From positions 1 to 35,829 of the forward strand of contig JAJQFD010000005.1 of assembly GCA_021201335.1 (NCBI GenBank): a stretch of 35,829 nucleotides of DNA. The letters run 5' to 3'. A model generated the notes under the pieces. That model was not told the DNA's origin. It saw only the letters and a list, made by a program, of their open reading frames with translations, and searched no databases. Of the stretch, positions 1-9,500 are shown in pieces. The DNA comes from Bacteroides sp. GTDB taxonomy: Bacteria > Bacteroidota > Bacteroidia > Bacteroidales > Bacteroidaceae. The position numbers were made by a program, and so were the translations under genes. How positions within the stretch are numbered: position 1 is the first letter of the stretch; every line of letters begins with the position of its first letter.

Positions 1-285
1 AAAAAGATAAGCTTTATCATAGTTGCGTTCAGCTTTATAATAAGCACCCAATTCAAACAACATGCCTGTTGCAGCCTCACAGTTTTTATCAACTCGAGTC
101 CAATAATACATTTCAGCTTTTTCTACAGACAGCGGTATGGCATTTGAGAAAAGATGGACTGCATTTTGCCAGTCTTTTTTATCAAGCGCTATACTAATTT
201 CATTTAGTGTAGTCTGAACGGGTTGCGACCAACCTGAAAGAGTAGGTAGAAGAGAAAAGAGCAAGATCAAGGTCAGGGTCTTCAT
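1..285 (-). CDS. Secreted protein of unknown function, 5' part only
   Basis: The ATG at 285 opens a frame that runs leftward without a stop to the window edge, giving about 95 residues. The N-terminus is a typical signal peptide: MKT, then a hydrophobic stretch (LTLILLFSLLPTLSG), with likely cleavage near WSQ. The mature part is helical in character and has a short repeat-like pattern (residues 37-95, with WQNAVHLF and AYYKAERNYDKAY), which resembles tetratricopeptide-type helices. It is divergent from pyrH. A TPR-containing exported protein is the best guess, but the C-terminal domain that would define it lies outside the window. Confidence 0.7.
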   Translation of the reverse strand, partial: MKTLTLILLFSLLPTLSGWSQPVQTTLNEISIALDKKDWQNAVHLFSNAIPLSVEKAEMYYWTRVDKNCEAATGMLFELGAYYKAERNYDKAYLF

Positions 286-315
286 GTTTGGTTTGATTGT
301 TAGTTTAGTTTCCTG

Positions 316-323
316 CAAAGATA
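316..323 (-). promoter_or_regulatory. Candidate -7 box for the leftward secreted-protein gene
   Basis: Read on the minus strand this is TATCTTTG, a match to the Bacteroidota -7 consensus TAnnTTTG, 31 bp before the ATG at 285. No well-spaced TTG was found at -33, so this rests on the -7 box and its position. Confidence 0.35.
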
Positions 324-375
324 GCAAAAAAAGCAATCATATATTTTGCAACTTTACTTTTCTATCTTGTTATCG

Positions 376-406
376 TTCAATTAAAACGCTTTTTTATCTA
401 CATTTG
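376..406 (+). promoter_or_regulatory. Candidate promoter for pyrH
   Basis: TACATTTG at 399-406 fits the -7 consensus TAnnTTTG. A weak -33 candidate, TTC, lies at 376-378 with a 20-bp spacer. The box ends 22 bp before the preferred pyrH ATG at 429, and its position argues against coding sequence upstream of that start. Confidence 0.4.
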
Positions 407-428
407 CAAAAACTAACAATTGGAAAAT

Positions 429-1139
429 ATGACAAAGTATAAAAGAATCTTATTGAAGCTGAGTGGAGAAAGCTTAATGGGTGAAAAACAGTACGGAATA
501 GATGAAAAAAGACTGGCAGAATATGCTTCTCAAATTAAAGAAATACATGAACTCGGCGTTCAGATTGGTATCGTAATTGGCGGTGGGAATATCTTCCGCG
601 GACTTAGCGGGGCTAATAAAGGATTCGACCGGGTAAAAGGCGACCAGATGGGAATGCTTGCTACTGTTATCAATAGCCTGGCATTGAGTTCTGCCTTGGG
701 TTCGGTGGAAGTGAAATCACGGGTGCTAACTGCTGTCCGGATGGAACCTATAGGTGAATTTTACAGCAAATGGAAAGCCATCGAAAATATGGAGAATGGA
801 GAAGTAGTAATTATGTCTGCCGGAACAGGGAACCCTTTCTTTACGACCGATACAGGATCTTCCCTCCGCGGAATTGAAATTGAAGCAGATGTGATGTTAA
901 AAGGTACCCGTGTGGATGGCATTTATACGGCTGACCCGGAAAAAGACAAATCTGCTACAAAGTTCAAAGAAATTACCTACGACGAAATATATAACCGCGG
1001 ACTTAAAGTAATGGATTTGACTGCTACTGCTATGTGCAAGGAAAACAATCTGCCCATTATCGTGTTTGACATGGATACAACAGGCAATCTGAAAAAAGTT
1101 ATAATGGGAGAAGAGATAGGGACATTGGTGCATAATTAA
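429..1139 (+). CDS. pyrH: UMP kinase
   Basis: Cytosolic uridylate kinase that phosphorylates UMP to UDP with ATP in de novo pyrimidine synthesis. The 236-residue product has the amino-acid-kinase fold signatures: KLSGES at residues 10-15, the glycine-rich GGGNIFRG at 51-58, and TGNPFFTTD at 133-141, the region that contacts UMP in bacterial PyrH. Length matches the family. A TTG at 420 would add three residues, but ATG 429 gives the conserved N-terminus (MTKYKRILLKLSG) and is preferred. frr follows after 79 bp, the common pyrH-frr order, although frr also has its own promoter-like sequence. Confidence 0.97.
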   Translation: MTKYKRILLKLSGESLMGEKQYGIDEKRLAEYASQIKEIHELGVQIGIVIGGGNIFRGLSGANKGFDRVKGDQMGMLATVINSLALSSALGSVEVKSRVLTAVRMEPIGEFYSKWKAIENMENGEVVIMSAGTGNPFFTTDTGSSLRGIEIEADVMLKGTRVDGIYTADPEKDKSATKFKEITYDEIYNRGLKVMDLTATAMCKENNLPIIVFDMDTTGNLKKVIMGEEIGTLVHN

Positions 1140-1141
1140 TT

Positions 1142-1172
1142 TTGTGTTTCTATAAAAATTATCTTATTTTTG
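1142..1172 (+). promoter_or_regulatory. Promoter for frr
   Basis: TTG at 1142-1144 (within TTTG) and TATTTTTG at 1165-1172 are separated by 20 bp. This is one of the best matches in the window to the Bacteroidota primary-sigma promoter (TTG, 19-21 bp, TAnnTTTG). It begins 3 bp after the pyrH stop and ends 46 bp before the frr start, so frr can probably be transcribed independently of pyrH. Confidence 0.6.
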
Positions 1173-1218
1173 TTTCCAATTCATTGTACAAGAAAAACAA
1201 TTAAAAAAACCATAGACT

Positions 1219-1779
1219 ATGACAGACGTTAATAGCATTATTAATGAAGCGAAAGAGAAAATGGATATGGCCATTATGTATCTTGAAGAATCATTCGCAC
1301 ATATCCGTGCCGGTAAAGCAAATCCCAGAATCCTGGATGGAATTCGTGTGGATTCTTATGGTAGCATGGTACCACTTAGTAATGTATCTGCCATCACCAC
1401 CCCTGATGCACGCAGTATTTCGATAAAGCCATGGGATAAATCTATGTTCCGGATTATTGAGAAGGCCATTATTGACTCAGATCTCGGTATTACACCTGAA
1501 AACAATGGTGAAATTATCCGCATCGGCATTCCTCCTCTTACCGAAGAACGCCGTAAACAATTGTCTAAACAATGTAAAAGTGAAGCGGAAACAGCAAAGG
1601 TAAGTATTCGCAATGCCCGTCGGGAAGGCATCGATCAGATCAAAAAAGCTGTGAAGGATGGACTTTCAGAAGACAGCGGAAAAGATGCAGAAGGAAGACT
1701 TCAGAAAGTTCATGACAAATATATCAAGAACGTTGACGAGATGTTGATTGAAAAAGACAAAGAAATTATGACAGTATAG
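1219..1779 (+). CDS. frr: Ribosome recycling factor
   Basis: Splits post-termination ribosomes together with EF-G. The product has 186 residues, the usual length (about 185). Family landmarks are visible: the N-terminal helix with MAIMYLEESFAHIRAGKANP (residues 17-36), the hinge/beta domain with ITTPDARSISIKPWD (about 60-74), and the C-terminal helices with RRKQLSK and VSIRNARREG, which contact rRNA. The ATG at 1219 starts the conserved helix, so the start is secure. It is downstream of pyrH and has its own promoter at 1142-1172. Confidence 0.97.
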   Translation: MTDVNSIINEAKEKMDMAIMYLEESFAHIRAGKANPRILDGIRVDSYGSMVPLSNVSAITTPDARSISIKPWDKSMFRIIEKAIIDSDLGITPENNGEIIRIGIPPLTEERRKQLSKQCKSEAETAKVSIRNARREGIDQIKKAVKDGLSEDSGKDAEGRLQKVHDKYIKNVDEMLIEKDKEIMTV

Positions 1780-1792
1780 AAGCTGTCCCCGG

Positions 1793-1810
1793 AAAGTTCC
1801 CCGGAACTTT
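1793..1810 (+). repeat. 18-bp palindrome just after frr
   Basis: AAAGTTCCCCGGAACTTT is a perfect inverted repeat with 8-bp arms and a 2-bp centre, beginning 14 bp after the frr stop. No T tract follows. It could be part of the frr 3' end structure or an operator-like site. Confidence 0.6.
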
Positions 1811-1820
1811 ACATAGGCAA

Positions 1821-1897
1821 ACACAAAAATACAAAGCATTCTCCTATTTATGATTTATTCTCAGGAATAGAATCTGCTTTGCGTTTTTGTGTTTTTT
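1821..1897 (+). terminator. Long-stem terminator after frr
   Basis: The arm at 1821-1838 pairs with 1875-1892 (16 of 18 positions), enclosing a 36-nt loop that can pair further (TTCT with AGAA near the base of the loop). The second arm is followed by GTTTTTTATTTT, giving a T tract on the plus strand. It separates frr from the symporter gene. Confidence 0.65.
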
Positions 1898-1936
1898 ATT
1901 TTGGTTATTCATCTTCAATCACAAACAAAATAAACT

Positions 1937-3394
1937 ATGGGAACTACTATTTTGATTATTCTGGCGGCTTATTTTGGATTGCTTATCATAATTTCTTTCT
2001 TTATCAGTCGGAGAAACAGCGACAATCAGGCTTTTTTTCTGGGTAATAAAAAGTCACCCTGGTATGTTGTAGCCTTCGGTATGATAGGCTCTTCAATCTC
2101 AGGTGTTTCCTTTGTATCTGTTCCGGGAATGGTGCGTGGACAGGATATGACTTATATGCAAATGGTATTGGGCTTCTTTGTCGGCTATGCCATTATCGCT
2201 TTTGTTTTACTCCCTCTTTATTACCGTCTCAACCTGACGACCATTTATGGTTATCTGGAAAAACGATTCGGCCTTCGTTCTTATCAAACAGGTGCATCAT
2301 TCTTTATCTTATCGAAAACTATTGGCGCAGCAGCTCGTCTGTTTTTGGTCGTCCTAATTTTGCATAGTCTTGTTTTCGCTCAATGGAAAATTCCGTTCTA
2401 TCTGGTAGCTTTAGGAGTCATCCTTTTAATCTGGTTTTATACCAACCGAAGTGGTATTAAAACCATTATTTGGACGGATACCCTGCAAACCTTCTGTCTC
2501 ATTGCCGGACTAGTTGTTATAATCTGGCAGGTGATCAGCAGATTAGAGGTGAGTCCGGCTGAAGCCATTCAATTAGTGGCCAATAATGAACATTCCCGGA
2601 TCTTTGTATTCGATGACTGGATATCCAAACATAACTTCTTTAAACAATTCCTTAACGGCATCCTGATTGCTATTGTAATGAATGGACTTGACCAAGATAT
2701 GATGCAAAAGAGCCTGACATGCAAGAATCTGAAAGACGCACAAAAGAACCTAGTAACATTTGGAACTCTTTACATTCCGTTTAATCTTCTATTCCTTTCG
2801 TTAGGTGTTTTGTTGTTGATTTTTGCTTCTCAGTTCTCCATTCCATTGCCTGAAAAATCGGATGAGATTCTTCCGTTGCTTGCGAGTCAATACTTGGGTT
2901 TCTCGGCCCTGCTGTTCTTTTCCATCGGAATTATCGCGGCTGCGTTTTCCAGTGCGGATTCCGCATTGACATCTATTACGACTAGTATTTGCGTCGATCT
3001 CCTTAACATAAAAAAAGTAGCTGAAGAAAAAGCCATAAAACTTCGTCAAAAAGTACACATATTGGTTTGTGTAGCTTTCTTCTTTGTCATCCTGTTAATT
3101 GAATATTTTAGTCAGGATGGAATTCTAAATACAATCTATAAAATAGCATCTTACACTTACGGACCACTTTTGGGATTGTTCTTCTTCGGACTATTCACCA
3201 AAATTAGGCCACGAGATAAATTTGTACCCATAATATGTATATCAGCCCCGTTTATTTGTTTCGGAATTGAAAGGCTGATGAACAAACTATTTAATTATCC
3301 TGTTGGTAATGAAATCCTCCTGGCAAATGGATTAATTACAATAGGCGGATTATTACTGATAGCCCAAAAAGGAGAATATATGCAAAAGCTATAG
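1937..3394 (+). CDS. Sodium:solute symporter (SSS family)
   Basis: A 485-residue inner-membrane protein with about 13 hydrophobic segments spread along its length. The N-terminus shows the family pattern: a first helix, then SRRNSDNQAFFLGNKKSPW (about residues 24-42), followed by the broken helix AFGMIGSSISGVSFVSVPG, which in LeuT-fold SSS proteins lines the Na+ and substrate site. FSSADSALTSITTSI (about 338-352) is the other conserved Na2-site region. The substrate cannot be told; bacterial members carry sugars, sialic acid, proline or other solutes. The gene is flanked by a terminator upstream and a hairpin downstream, so it is probably monocistronic. Confidence 0.9.
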   Translation: MGTTILIILAAYFGLLIIISFFISRRNSDNQAFFLGNKKSPWYVVAFGMIGSSISGVSFVSVPGMVRGQDMTYMQMVLGFFVGYAIIAFVLLPLYYRLNLTTIYGYLEKRFGLRSYQTGASFFILSKTIGAAARLFLVVLILHSLVFAQWKIPFYLVALGVILLIWFYTNRSGIKTIIWTDTLQTFCLIAGLVVIIWQVISRLEVSPAEAIQLVANNEHSRIFVFDDWISKHNFFKQFLNGILIAIVMNGLDQDMMQKSLTCKNLKDAQKNLVTFGTLYIPFNLLFLSLGVLLLIFASQFSIPLPEKSDEILPLLASQYLGFSALLFFSIGIIAAAFSSADSALTSITTSICVDLLNIKKVAEEKAIKLRQKVHILVCVAFFFVILLIEYFSQDGILNTIYKIASYTYGPLLGLFFFGLFTKIRPRDKFVPIICISAPFICFGIERLMNKLFNYPVGNEILLANGLITIGGLLLIAQKGEYMQKL

Positions 3395-3464
3395 GCATCT
3401 GTTATTGTAAACGAAACGAATAATAAGAAAACAATCTCTTCTTTACGTTTACAAATGCCCTATA
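3389..3464 (+). terminator. Extended imperfect hairpin after the symporter gene
   Basis: TTGTAAACG (3405-3413) pairs perfectly with CGTTTACAA (3446-3454). Outside it GGCAT (3394-3398) pairs with ATGCC (3455-3459), leaving a 6-nt bulge on the left arm. It starts at the symporter stop codon. No T tract follows, so it may be a terminator or an mRNA-end structure rather than a classical intrinsic terminator. Confidence 0.4.
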
Positions 3465-3498
3465 TCCATGTATTTATTTAACCAAACCTAAACTAAAC

Positions 3499-4236
3499 AT
3501 GATTAAGAAAGAAAAACTATTTTATGCAGGTTTATTTGTAGTAGGAATATTGTATCTGGGATTTACTTTTTATCCCACTGCTATATTCAGAGATACTGTA
3601 GAGCACAAAAATTATTGCCTACACATGAATACTCAAACCCATATCGAGGAAATTAAGTCATTGATTGACTCGGTAGACAATCACCTCAGGACATCTGAGT
3701 TATACAGCCCTCCCCATATGCATATTGCTTTTTGCGACAATCATATAACCTATGGCCTGTTAACTCATATCAGTTATTCCTCTTTTGGTGTGACCCAGTT
3801 ATTGAGCAACTTTATTATTCTGAGCAAAACAGATCTGGAGCAAAAAACAATCATTGCCAACAAAAAAGGGAATAATCAACGTTCTATCCAATCTGTTTTG
3901 CTACATGAGATTACCCATATTCTGATCAATAACCATTATGGAATGGAACAATTTTCGATTAACGAATGGAAAAAGGAAGGTTATTGTGAATATATGGCCC
4001 AGGATAGCAGTTTTGATATTGAACGAGGATTTGAGAAGTTCAAGCGGGGGGAGATTGATAAGAATCCCTCCTATCTATATTTTAAATACCGTCTGTATGT
4101 TACTTACCTAATGGATATCCGCCATATGTCCTTTAAGGAGATTGTGGATACTCCATTTAACCGAAAAGAACTGGAAGATGAGATCAAAAGACATCTTCAG
4201 ACTCACGGCCCTATTTACCTTGCACATGGAAAGTAA
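3499..4236 (+). CDS. Membrane-anchored putative zinc metallopeptidase (HExxH)
   Basis: A 245-residue protein that I do not recognise beyond its motif. Residues 7-27 are a single hydrophobic segment after MIKKEK, so it is probably anchored with the rest in the periplasm. HEITH at 136-140 matches HExxH, and EGYCEY at 160-165 supplies a plausible third zinc ligand (Glu160) about 20 residues later, as in gluzincin peptidases where the glutamate is often in an E-G-x-x-x-Y context. The last 26 bp overlap the 3' end of convergent pbpC. Substrate and partners are unknown; proximity to cell-wall and A2M genes may be fortuitous. Protease activity is inferred from the motif only. Confidence 0.7.
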   Translation: MIKKEKLFYAGLFVVGILYLGFTFYPTAIFRDTVEHKNYCLHMNTQTHIEEIKSLIDSVDNHLRTSELYSPPHMHIAFCDNHITYGLLTHISYSSFGVTQLLSNFIILSKTDLEQKTIIANKKGNNQRSIQSVLLHEITHILINNHYGMEQFSINEWKKEGYCEYMAQDSSFDIERGFEKFKRGEIDKNPSYLYFKYRLYVTYLMDIRHMSFKEIVDTPFNRKELEDEIKRHLQTHGPIYLAHGK

Positions 4237-6534
4237 CAGAGATACTATTTCCCTGGTCGTCTACCACCGTCATGGAATGTTTGCCGGGTGAAGGGATGAG
4301 CGATACTTTATGGAAATCTTCTGTTTGAGTAATGAATTCATCATCCAGGTGCCAGTAAACAGTGGCATGGGACCGGGAATGCGCCAATTCAAAAGTAATC
4401 TCGCCGGCACTCCCATCCAATTGTCGGGGTAGAAATACACGGGCATTCATATCCGGATAGATAAATTGCATCGGAGGACGGGCATCTTCTCCCCCACAAC
4501 CCGGCTTGAAGGGTGGTAATGTGCGGTATTCCAGATGATGTTGCTTATAATACCATTCCCATCGGGGGGGGCAAGGTGAACCAATTGCAGTGTATCGTAG
4601 GTTCTTTGCCTGCACAATCTTCATACACCCTGTATCTTTCATCGGAAGTAAGAGTAACCGGATGATGAAAAGGACAAGCATCTGTTCTAAGTCCGGCAGG
4701 AAGAACAAGCAATGAATCCGTCTCTTCACAGAACCGCCCTTTTATATGACCGGAACGAAGACAGACTTCTGCTTCTACAAATTCCCCATAAGGAGGCTTG
4801 AACCAATCTGAAGAAGGAAGCAGGTTAAATATATCAAACATAACAGGACCAGCCGTACGGGCACCTACCAGTCCGGGCTTACCTTCCCCACTGGCATTTC
4901 CAACCCAGACTCCTACCGCGTACCGGGGGGGTCACCCCTACAGCCCAAGCATCCCGAAAACCATAGCTGGTACCCGTTTTCCATGCAACTGTTTGCATAG
5001 ATGGAATCAATCGCCAGTCTATTTCTTCCGGACGGTTCAGCTCCTTTATTGCATTAAATGTCTGCCATACAGCACCAGGATGGAATACCACTGGTTGGGC
5101 TGTTGGCTTTTCCCTGTCCGATAATAAAAGGGACATTCTTGTCCTTTCCAGCCCTTCCAGCGTACGGGCCATATCGGTATAGCCAGCTGTTACATCCCAC
5201 AGAGTAGCCTCAGCTCCTCCCAAAATCAGGGAAAGTCCGTAATGGCCAGAAGGCCTGGTGAGGGTTCTCAGACCTATTTGCCTCAGGAAATCATGGAATT
5301 TGGGTACTCCGTATTCTCGAAGAAGATAAACTGACGGAACATTTAAAGAGCGGGCTATTGCTTCCGAAGCCGGAACAGCTCCTTCAAACTGTTGGTTAAA
5401 GTTTTGAGGGGCAAAACCATTAATATTTGTCGGCACATCAGGTAACAGGGTGTTAGGAAGTATCTCTCCTTCCTGCAAAGCAACATAATATAGGAATGGT
5501 TTCAATATACTTCCCGTACTACGGGGTGACCGGATCACATCAACCTGGTTACCATATCGTTTCTCATGAAACTGTACATTTCCACAATAAGCAACTACTT
5601 CATGGGTCTGAACATCTACTACAAGAGCAGCCAGGTTACGAATGTCACTCCGGATAAATTCACTATTCCAGCGGGCGACTATCTCTTCCACCTGCATTTG
5701 AATACTCCTGTCGATAGTGGTTGGTGTTTGTTTGCCTTTGCGGATGCGATACATATAACTAACCAAATGTGGAGCCGTCTGTGGAAGCGGCAACGGTTCT
5801 TCCGGAAGTTCTTCATACAAGGCCAGTTCATATGTGGAGTCATCAATAATCTCTTTCTCATGTAAGCGGGCCAGCAAACGGTTTCTCTTTTCGAGAAGCG
5901 CATTCCTGCTTTTCGAGAGGTGTATCATGGAAGGAGAATTTGGAAGTACCGCAAGAGTAGCGGCTTCCGCCCAGGAAAGATCTTTAGCCGCATGTCCGAA
6001 ATACCTCCATGATGCCGCATCAAGCCCCACAACATTTCCGCCAAAAGGTGCATGAGAAGCATATAAAGCAAGAATCTGTTCTTTGGAATAACGAAATTCC
6101 AGACGAGTTGCCAAGATTATTTCAACAAACTTTTCTTTGAAAGTACGCGGCTTATTGCGCGACAAACGAATGGTTTGCATGGTAAGAGTACTCCCCCCGC
6201 TAACAATCCGGTCTTCTTTCACGTTTTGAATAGCAGCCCGCCCGATCGCCAATGGGTTCACTCCCCAATGCCAATAGAAGTAACGATCTTCAAACTCAAT
6301 CATGCATTTCCTGAGTTTATCGGGAACGGTATCCCTGGCCGGAAAACGCCATTGTCCGTCTGCTGCAATCCTCGCTCCCAGTAAAGAACCCTGCCGATCA
6401 GTAACAACGGTTGAATAGGGAACATCAAAGAGTTGCCGGGGAAGACAAAAGATATACCAAACGAGCAGGAAGACTGCTACCAAGTAGCAAATCTTCCTGC
6501 TCGTTTTCATATTTCGGAAGTTAAACTTCATCAA
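4211..6534 (-). pseudogene. pbpC: Penicillin-binding protein 1C, interrupted by two frameshifts
   Basis: Bifunctional peptidoglycan glycosyltransferase/transpeptidase. The first frame (6534-4879, 551 residues) has a membrane anchor at 15-30, the GT51 motif FEDRYF with catalytic Glu82, STLTMQ at 115-120, and transpeptidase motifs S-I-L-K at 342-345, SLN at 396-398 and KTG at 519-521. A run of 7 G (4925-4931, C on the coding strand) shifts the frame; removing one base restores TPRYAVGVWVGNASG and joins the middle piece (4841-4545). A second run of 8 G (4564-4571) shifts it again; removing one base gives LPPRWEWYYK and joins the last piece with the BiPBP_C-like C-terminal domain. The corrected gene encodes 773 residues, normal for PBP1C. 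All catalytic motifs precede the first break, so the truncated product could be partly active. It starts 12 bp after the A2M stop, the usual A2M-pbpC pairing. Confidence 0.88.
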
Positions 6535-6546
6535 TAACCCGCCGGA

Positions 6547-9500
6547 TTATCGCTCAACAATTACACGCCCAGCTTTGGTTCTGCCTTGTGCAGTTACATC
6601 ATACATTGCCTCACACTGAACAGCTGGCAAAACAAACTCTCCGGCATAAGTGGCCTGTAGTCGGATCGTGATCTCTTTTGAACGGCTCTTACCAAGACTG
6701 AAATAAGTCAGCACCCGGTCGTCTCGGATATCCTGGTAATCGAATCCATACCCAGACGATGTACTTGCCCCTCCGGTAGCGGCTATCATCCGTTCGTTGT
6801 AAATTTCCCAACCGGATGGTATCATGTGGGTAAGAGCGATATCTCTATAATCTTCGGTTCCACTGATATTCGAAACTTTCACTATGGCTTTAAAATCAGT
6901 GCCTTGTTTGATTTTCTTAATATCAAATGCTTTGCCATTCATATCTACATATCTCACTTCTACCCGCAGATTGTTGGAAATTACGGGCAAGGTATCGACT
7001 AATAACTGCGTACGTGAAACCAAATCGACAAACAGAGAACCGTTTCCATTGTTTTTCAGCGTAATTCCCCCTTTTTGCGGTTCTATGGGAAGATTGGTCT
7101 GGAAAAGTGCTTTCACCGATTTCACTGAAGTTTGCTTGTTTCCATTCAGTGTCCATTCGAAATCAATGGAACCGGAAGTCTTTTCAGCCAGGCGTCCCAT
7201 AGCCATCAAAGCATAAGCGGTCGACTGTGTACTGAAATAATACTGGCTCGAGAGGTTTTTCGATACTTTCTGGGCATGTGTAAAGGCTTCCTTATCACGT
7301 CCCATTAGTACCAATGTCTCCAAGATCATAGCTTCATCTCTGTCATAAGAACCGTATATATTATTGTTGGACGAATAAGGATCAACCGTAGTTTTCACAT
7401 TGAAGATAATCTCCCCTGCTGCATTTTGTTGTCCGCTTAAGGCATAAGCAGCCGCCAATCTCCACTTGGCCTGTTGAGCCAAGTCTTTCACTTCCTTCAA
7501 GCGGTTCATAGCCCCCTGTTCGGCAGCACCTGCCAGAGCTAAAGAATACAAACGATAAGCCTGTTGATAATCTGATTGCCAGTACCAGCCCCTTCGTGTA
7601 GTATTTCTGTCGGCCGGAGCCCAGTTTCTGGACATAGTACGCTGGTAGCTCTTCCATTTATTTAATACACTTGGATTCACTGCAAATCCTTTTTCCTGTG
7701 CCATTACCAGGAAGGTTCCTGCATACGTACTTACCCATTCGTTAGCGGCACCATCGCCGGGCCAGTAAGCAAAGCCTCCGCTGGCAAGTTGACGACCATA
7801 CAAGTTGCGAATAGCTTCCTGAACATTCGCTTTAATCATGTTCAGTTCCCGTTCATCCACATCTTTAAAAAGAGAAACAAACAATAAGGGTAACGCTTTT
7901 GATGTTAACTGTTCGGTACAGCAGTGCTGGTATGTATACAAATAATCTAAACGACGGCTGATATCTACTGGTGGTATACGGGCTACTTCCAGTTTCACCC
8001 AATTATCACGGGTTTTAGTACCCAACTGGTATTTCAATTCAGCATCCCCACCTGCACTTAACACTTTACTTTCATTCAATGTAACAAACGGATTCGGATT
8101 GCGCACATCAATCTCGATCGTTTCGGTTGTGCTTTCTCCGTTTCCTTTCGCAGTGATCTTCACCACTTCCTTCTGGGTAACAAATCCGGTTTTAACTTTG
8201 AAGAATACCAACTGGTCGCCTGTCTTGGTAAATTTCACAGATTTGGATTTGCCATCCGTCAGTTGCAGATTCGTAGATGTTTCTATAGTTACAGTAACAT
8301 CTTTCACTTTTTCATCCATAGCAAATACATTGACCGGTAGCAGGATATCTTCACCTGTGCTCAATACACGAGGCAAAGTAGAAAGAATCATCAATGGAGA
8401 ACGTACCTGAGTCGTTTTCTCCGCTTTACCATACGCACCATCCTGGCCAGCTACTACCATCGTCCGAACAGAACCCACATACATCGGCAATTTAATTTTA
8501 TGTGTTTGGGTATCTCCTTTCTTTATTTCAAACGGCCCGAGGTACTTCACGATCGGACGGAAGCGGTTGGCTTTATCTTCTGCACCTTTCATTGCCTCAT
8601 CCCCACCAGTGGCATATAAGGTACTGAAACGGCCACTAAATGCGCCTATCACCTGATCATACATGTCCCAGGTAGAGATTCCCAGTGCCTCACGGGCATA
8701 AAACTCATTCCATGGATCAGGAGTTTTAAAGTTGGTAATATCCAATAAACCATCATCAACAATAGCTAGTGTATATGTCATAGCTTTACCATTCTTTTCG
8801 CTGACACTTACAGAAAACTCTTGCTCCGGCAACAGTACGTCCGGCATTTTTATCTGAGGTTCCAGAATAGTTTCCTTGTTATGAACCAGTACAGGCATCA
8901 CTCCATACATACGCATCGGCAAATCGTTCATCGTTTGCGCATGAGGTTGCAACAGGCTAATATGCAGGAATACATTCGGTGCCATTTCCGGAGTTACTTT
9001 AAACTGATATTTAGTATCTTCTTTTCCGGATACTTTTACCCATTCCTGGCTCAAAACAGTTGTCCCATTTTCAATAGCCACCAACGCCCGTCCTTCCGAC
9101 GAAGAGGGAATTGTAACTGTTACAGTCTCACCTGCTTCGTAATTTTCTTTATCCGTATTGAAAGCCAGCATGGTAACACCGCTCGGATCTGTCTTATTGG
9201 AACGGCCCCTATATTCCGGCCAGTCAATGTAAATGGTACCACCGGAAGCATGTCCGCTCTCTGTATCTTTTACATAGACAAGATATCTTCCCCAGTCGGG
9301 ATAGTTAATCCGGATATTAAACTGTGCTTTTCCGTTCACTGTACTTAACGTACCTGTTTTGATCGGTTTATAGGAAGAGTTATTCACATAAGAAGCAAAT
9401 GATTCGGTACTTCTCTCCCACCACCAACTCCAACTTACTCGATAAACCTTGTATTCCAGGTTCGAACGGTTTAAGGGTTTGCCTTCCGGACTTAATGTTA

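Noticed and set aside
420..428. TTG start for pyrH at 420
   Set aside because: It adds only three residues not expected in the family; ATG 429 gives the conserved N-terminus.
5566..6384. Plus-strand ORFs inside pbpC
   Set aside because: They are antisense to strongly conserved PBP motifs and match no family.
8821..9348. 175-residue plus-strand ORF inside the A2M gene
   Set aside because: Antisense to a conserved coding region with no start context or recognisable domain.
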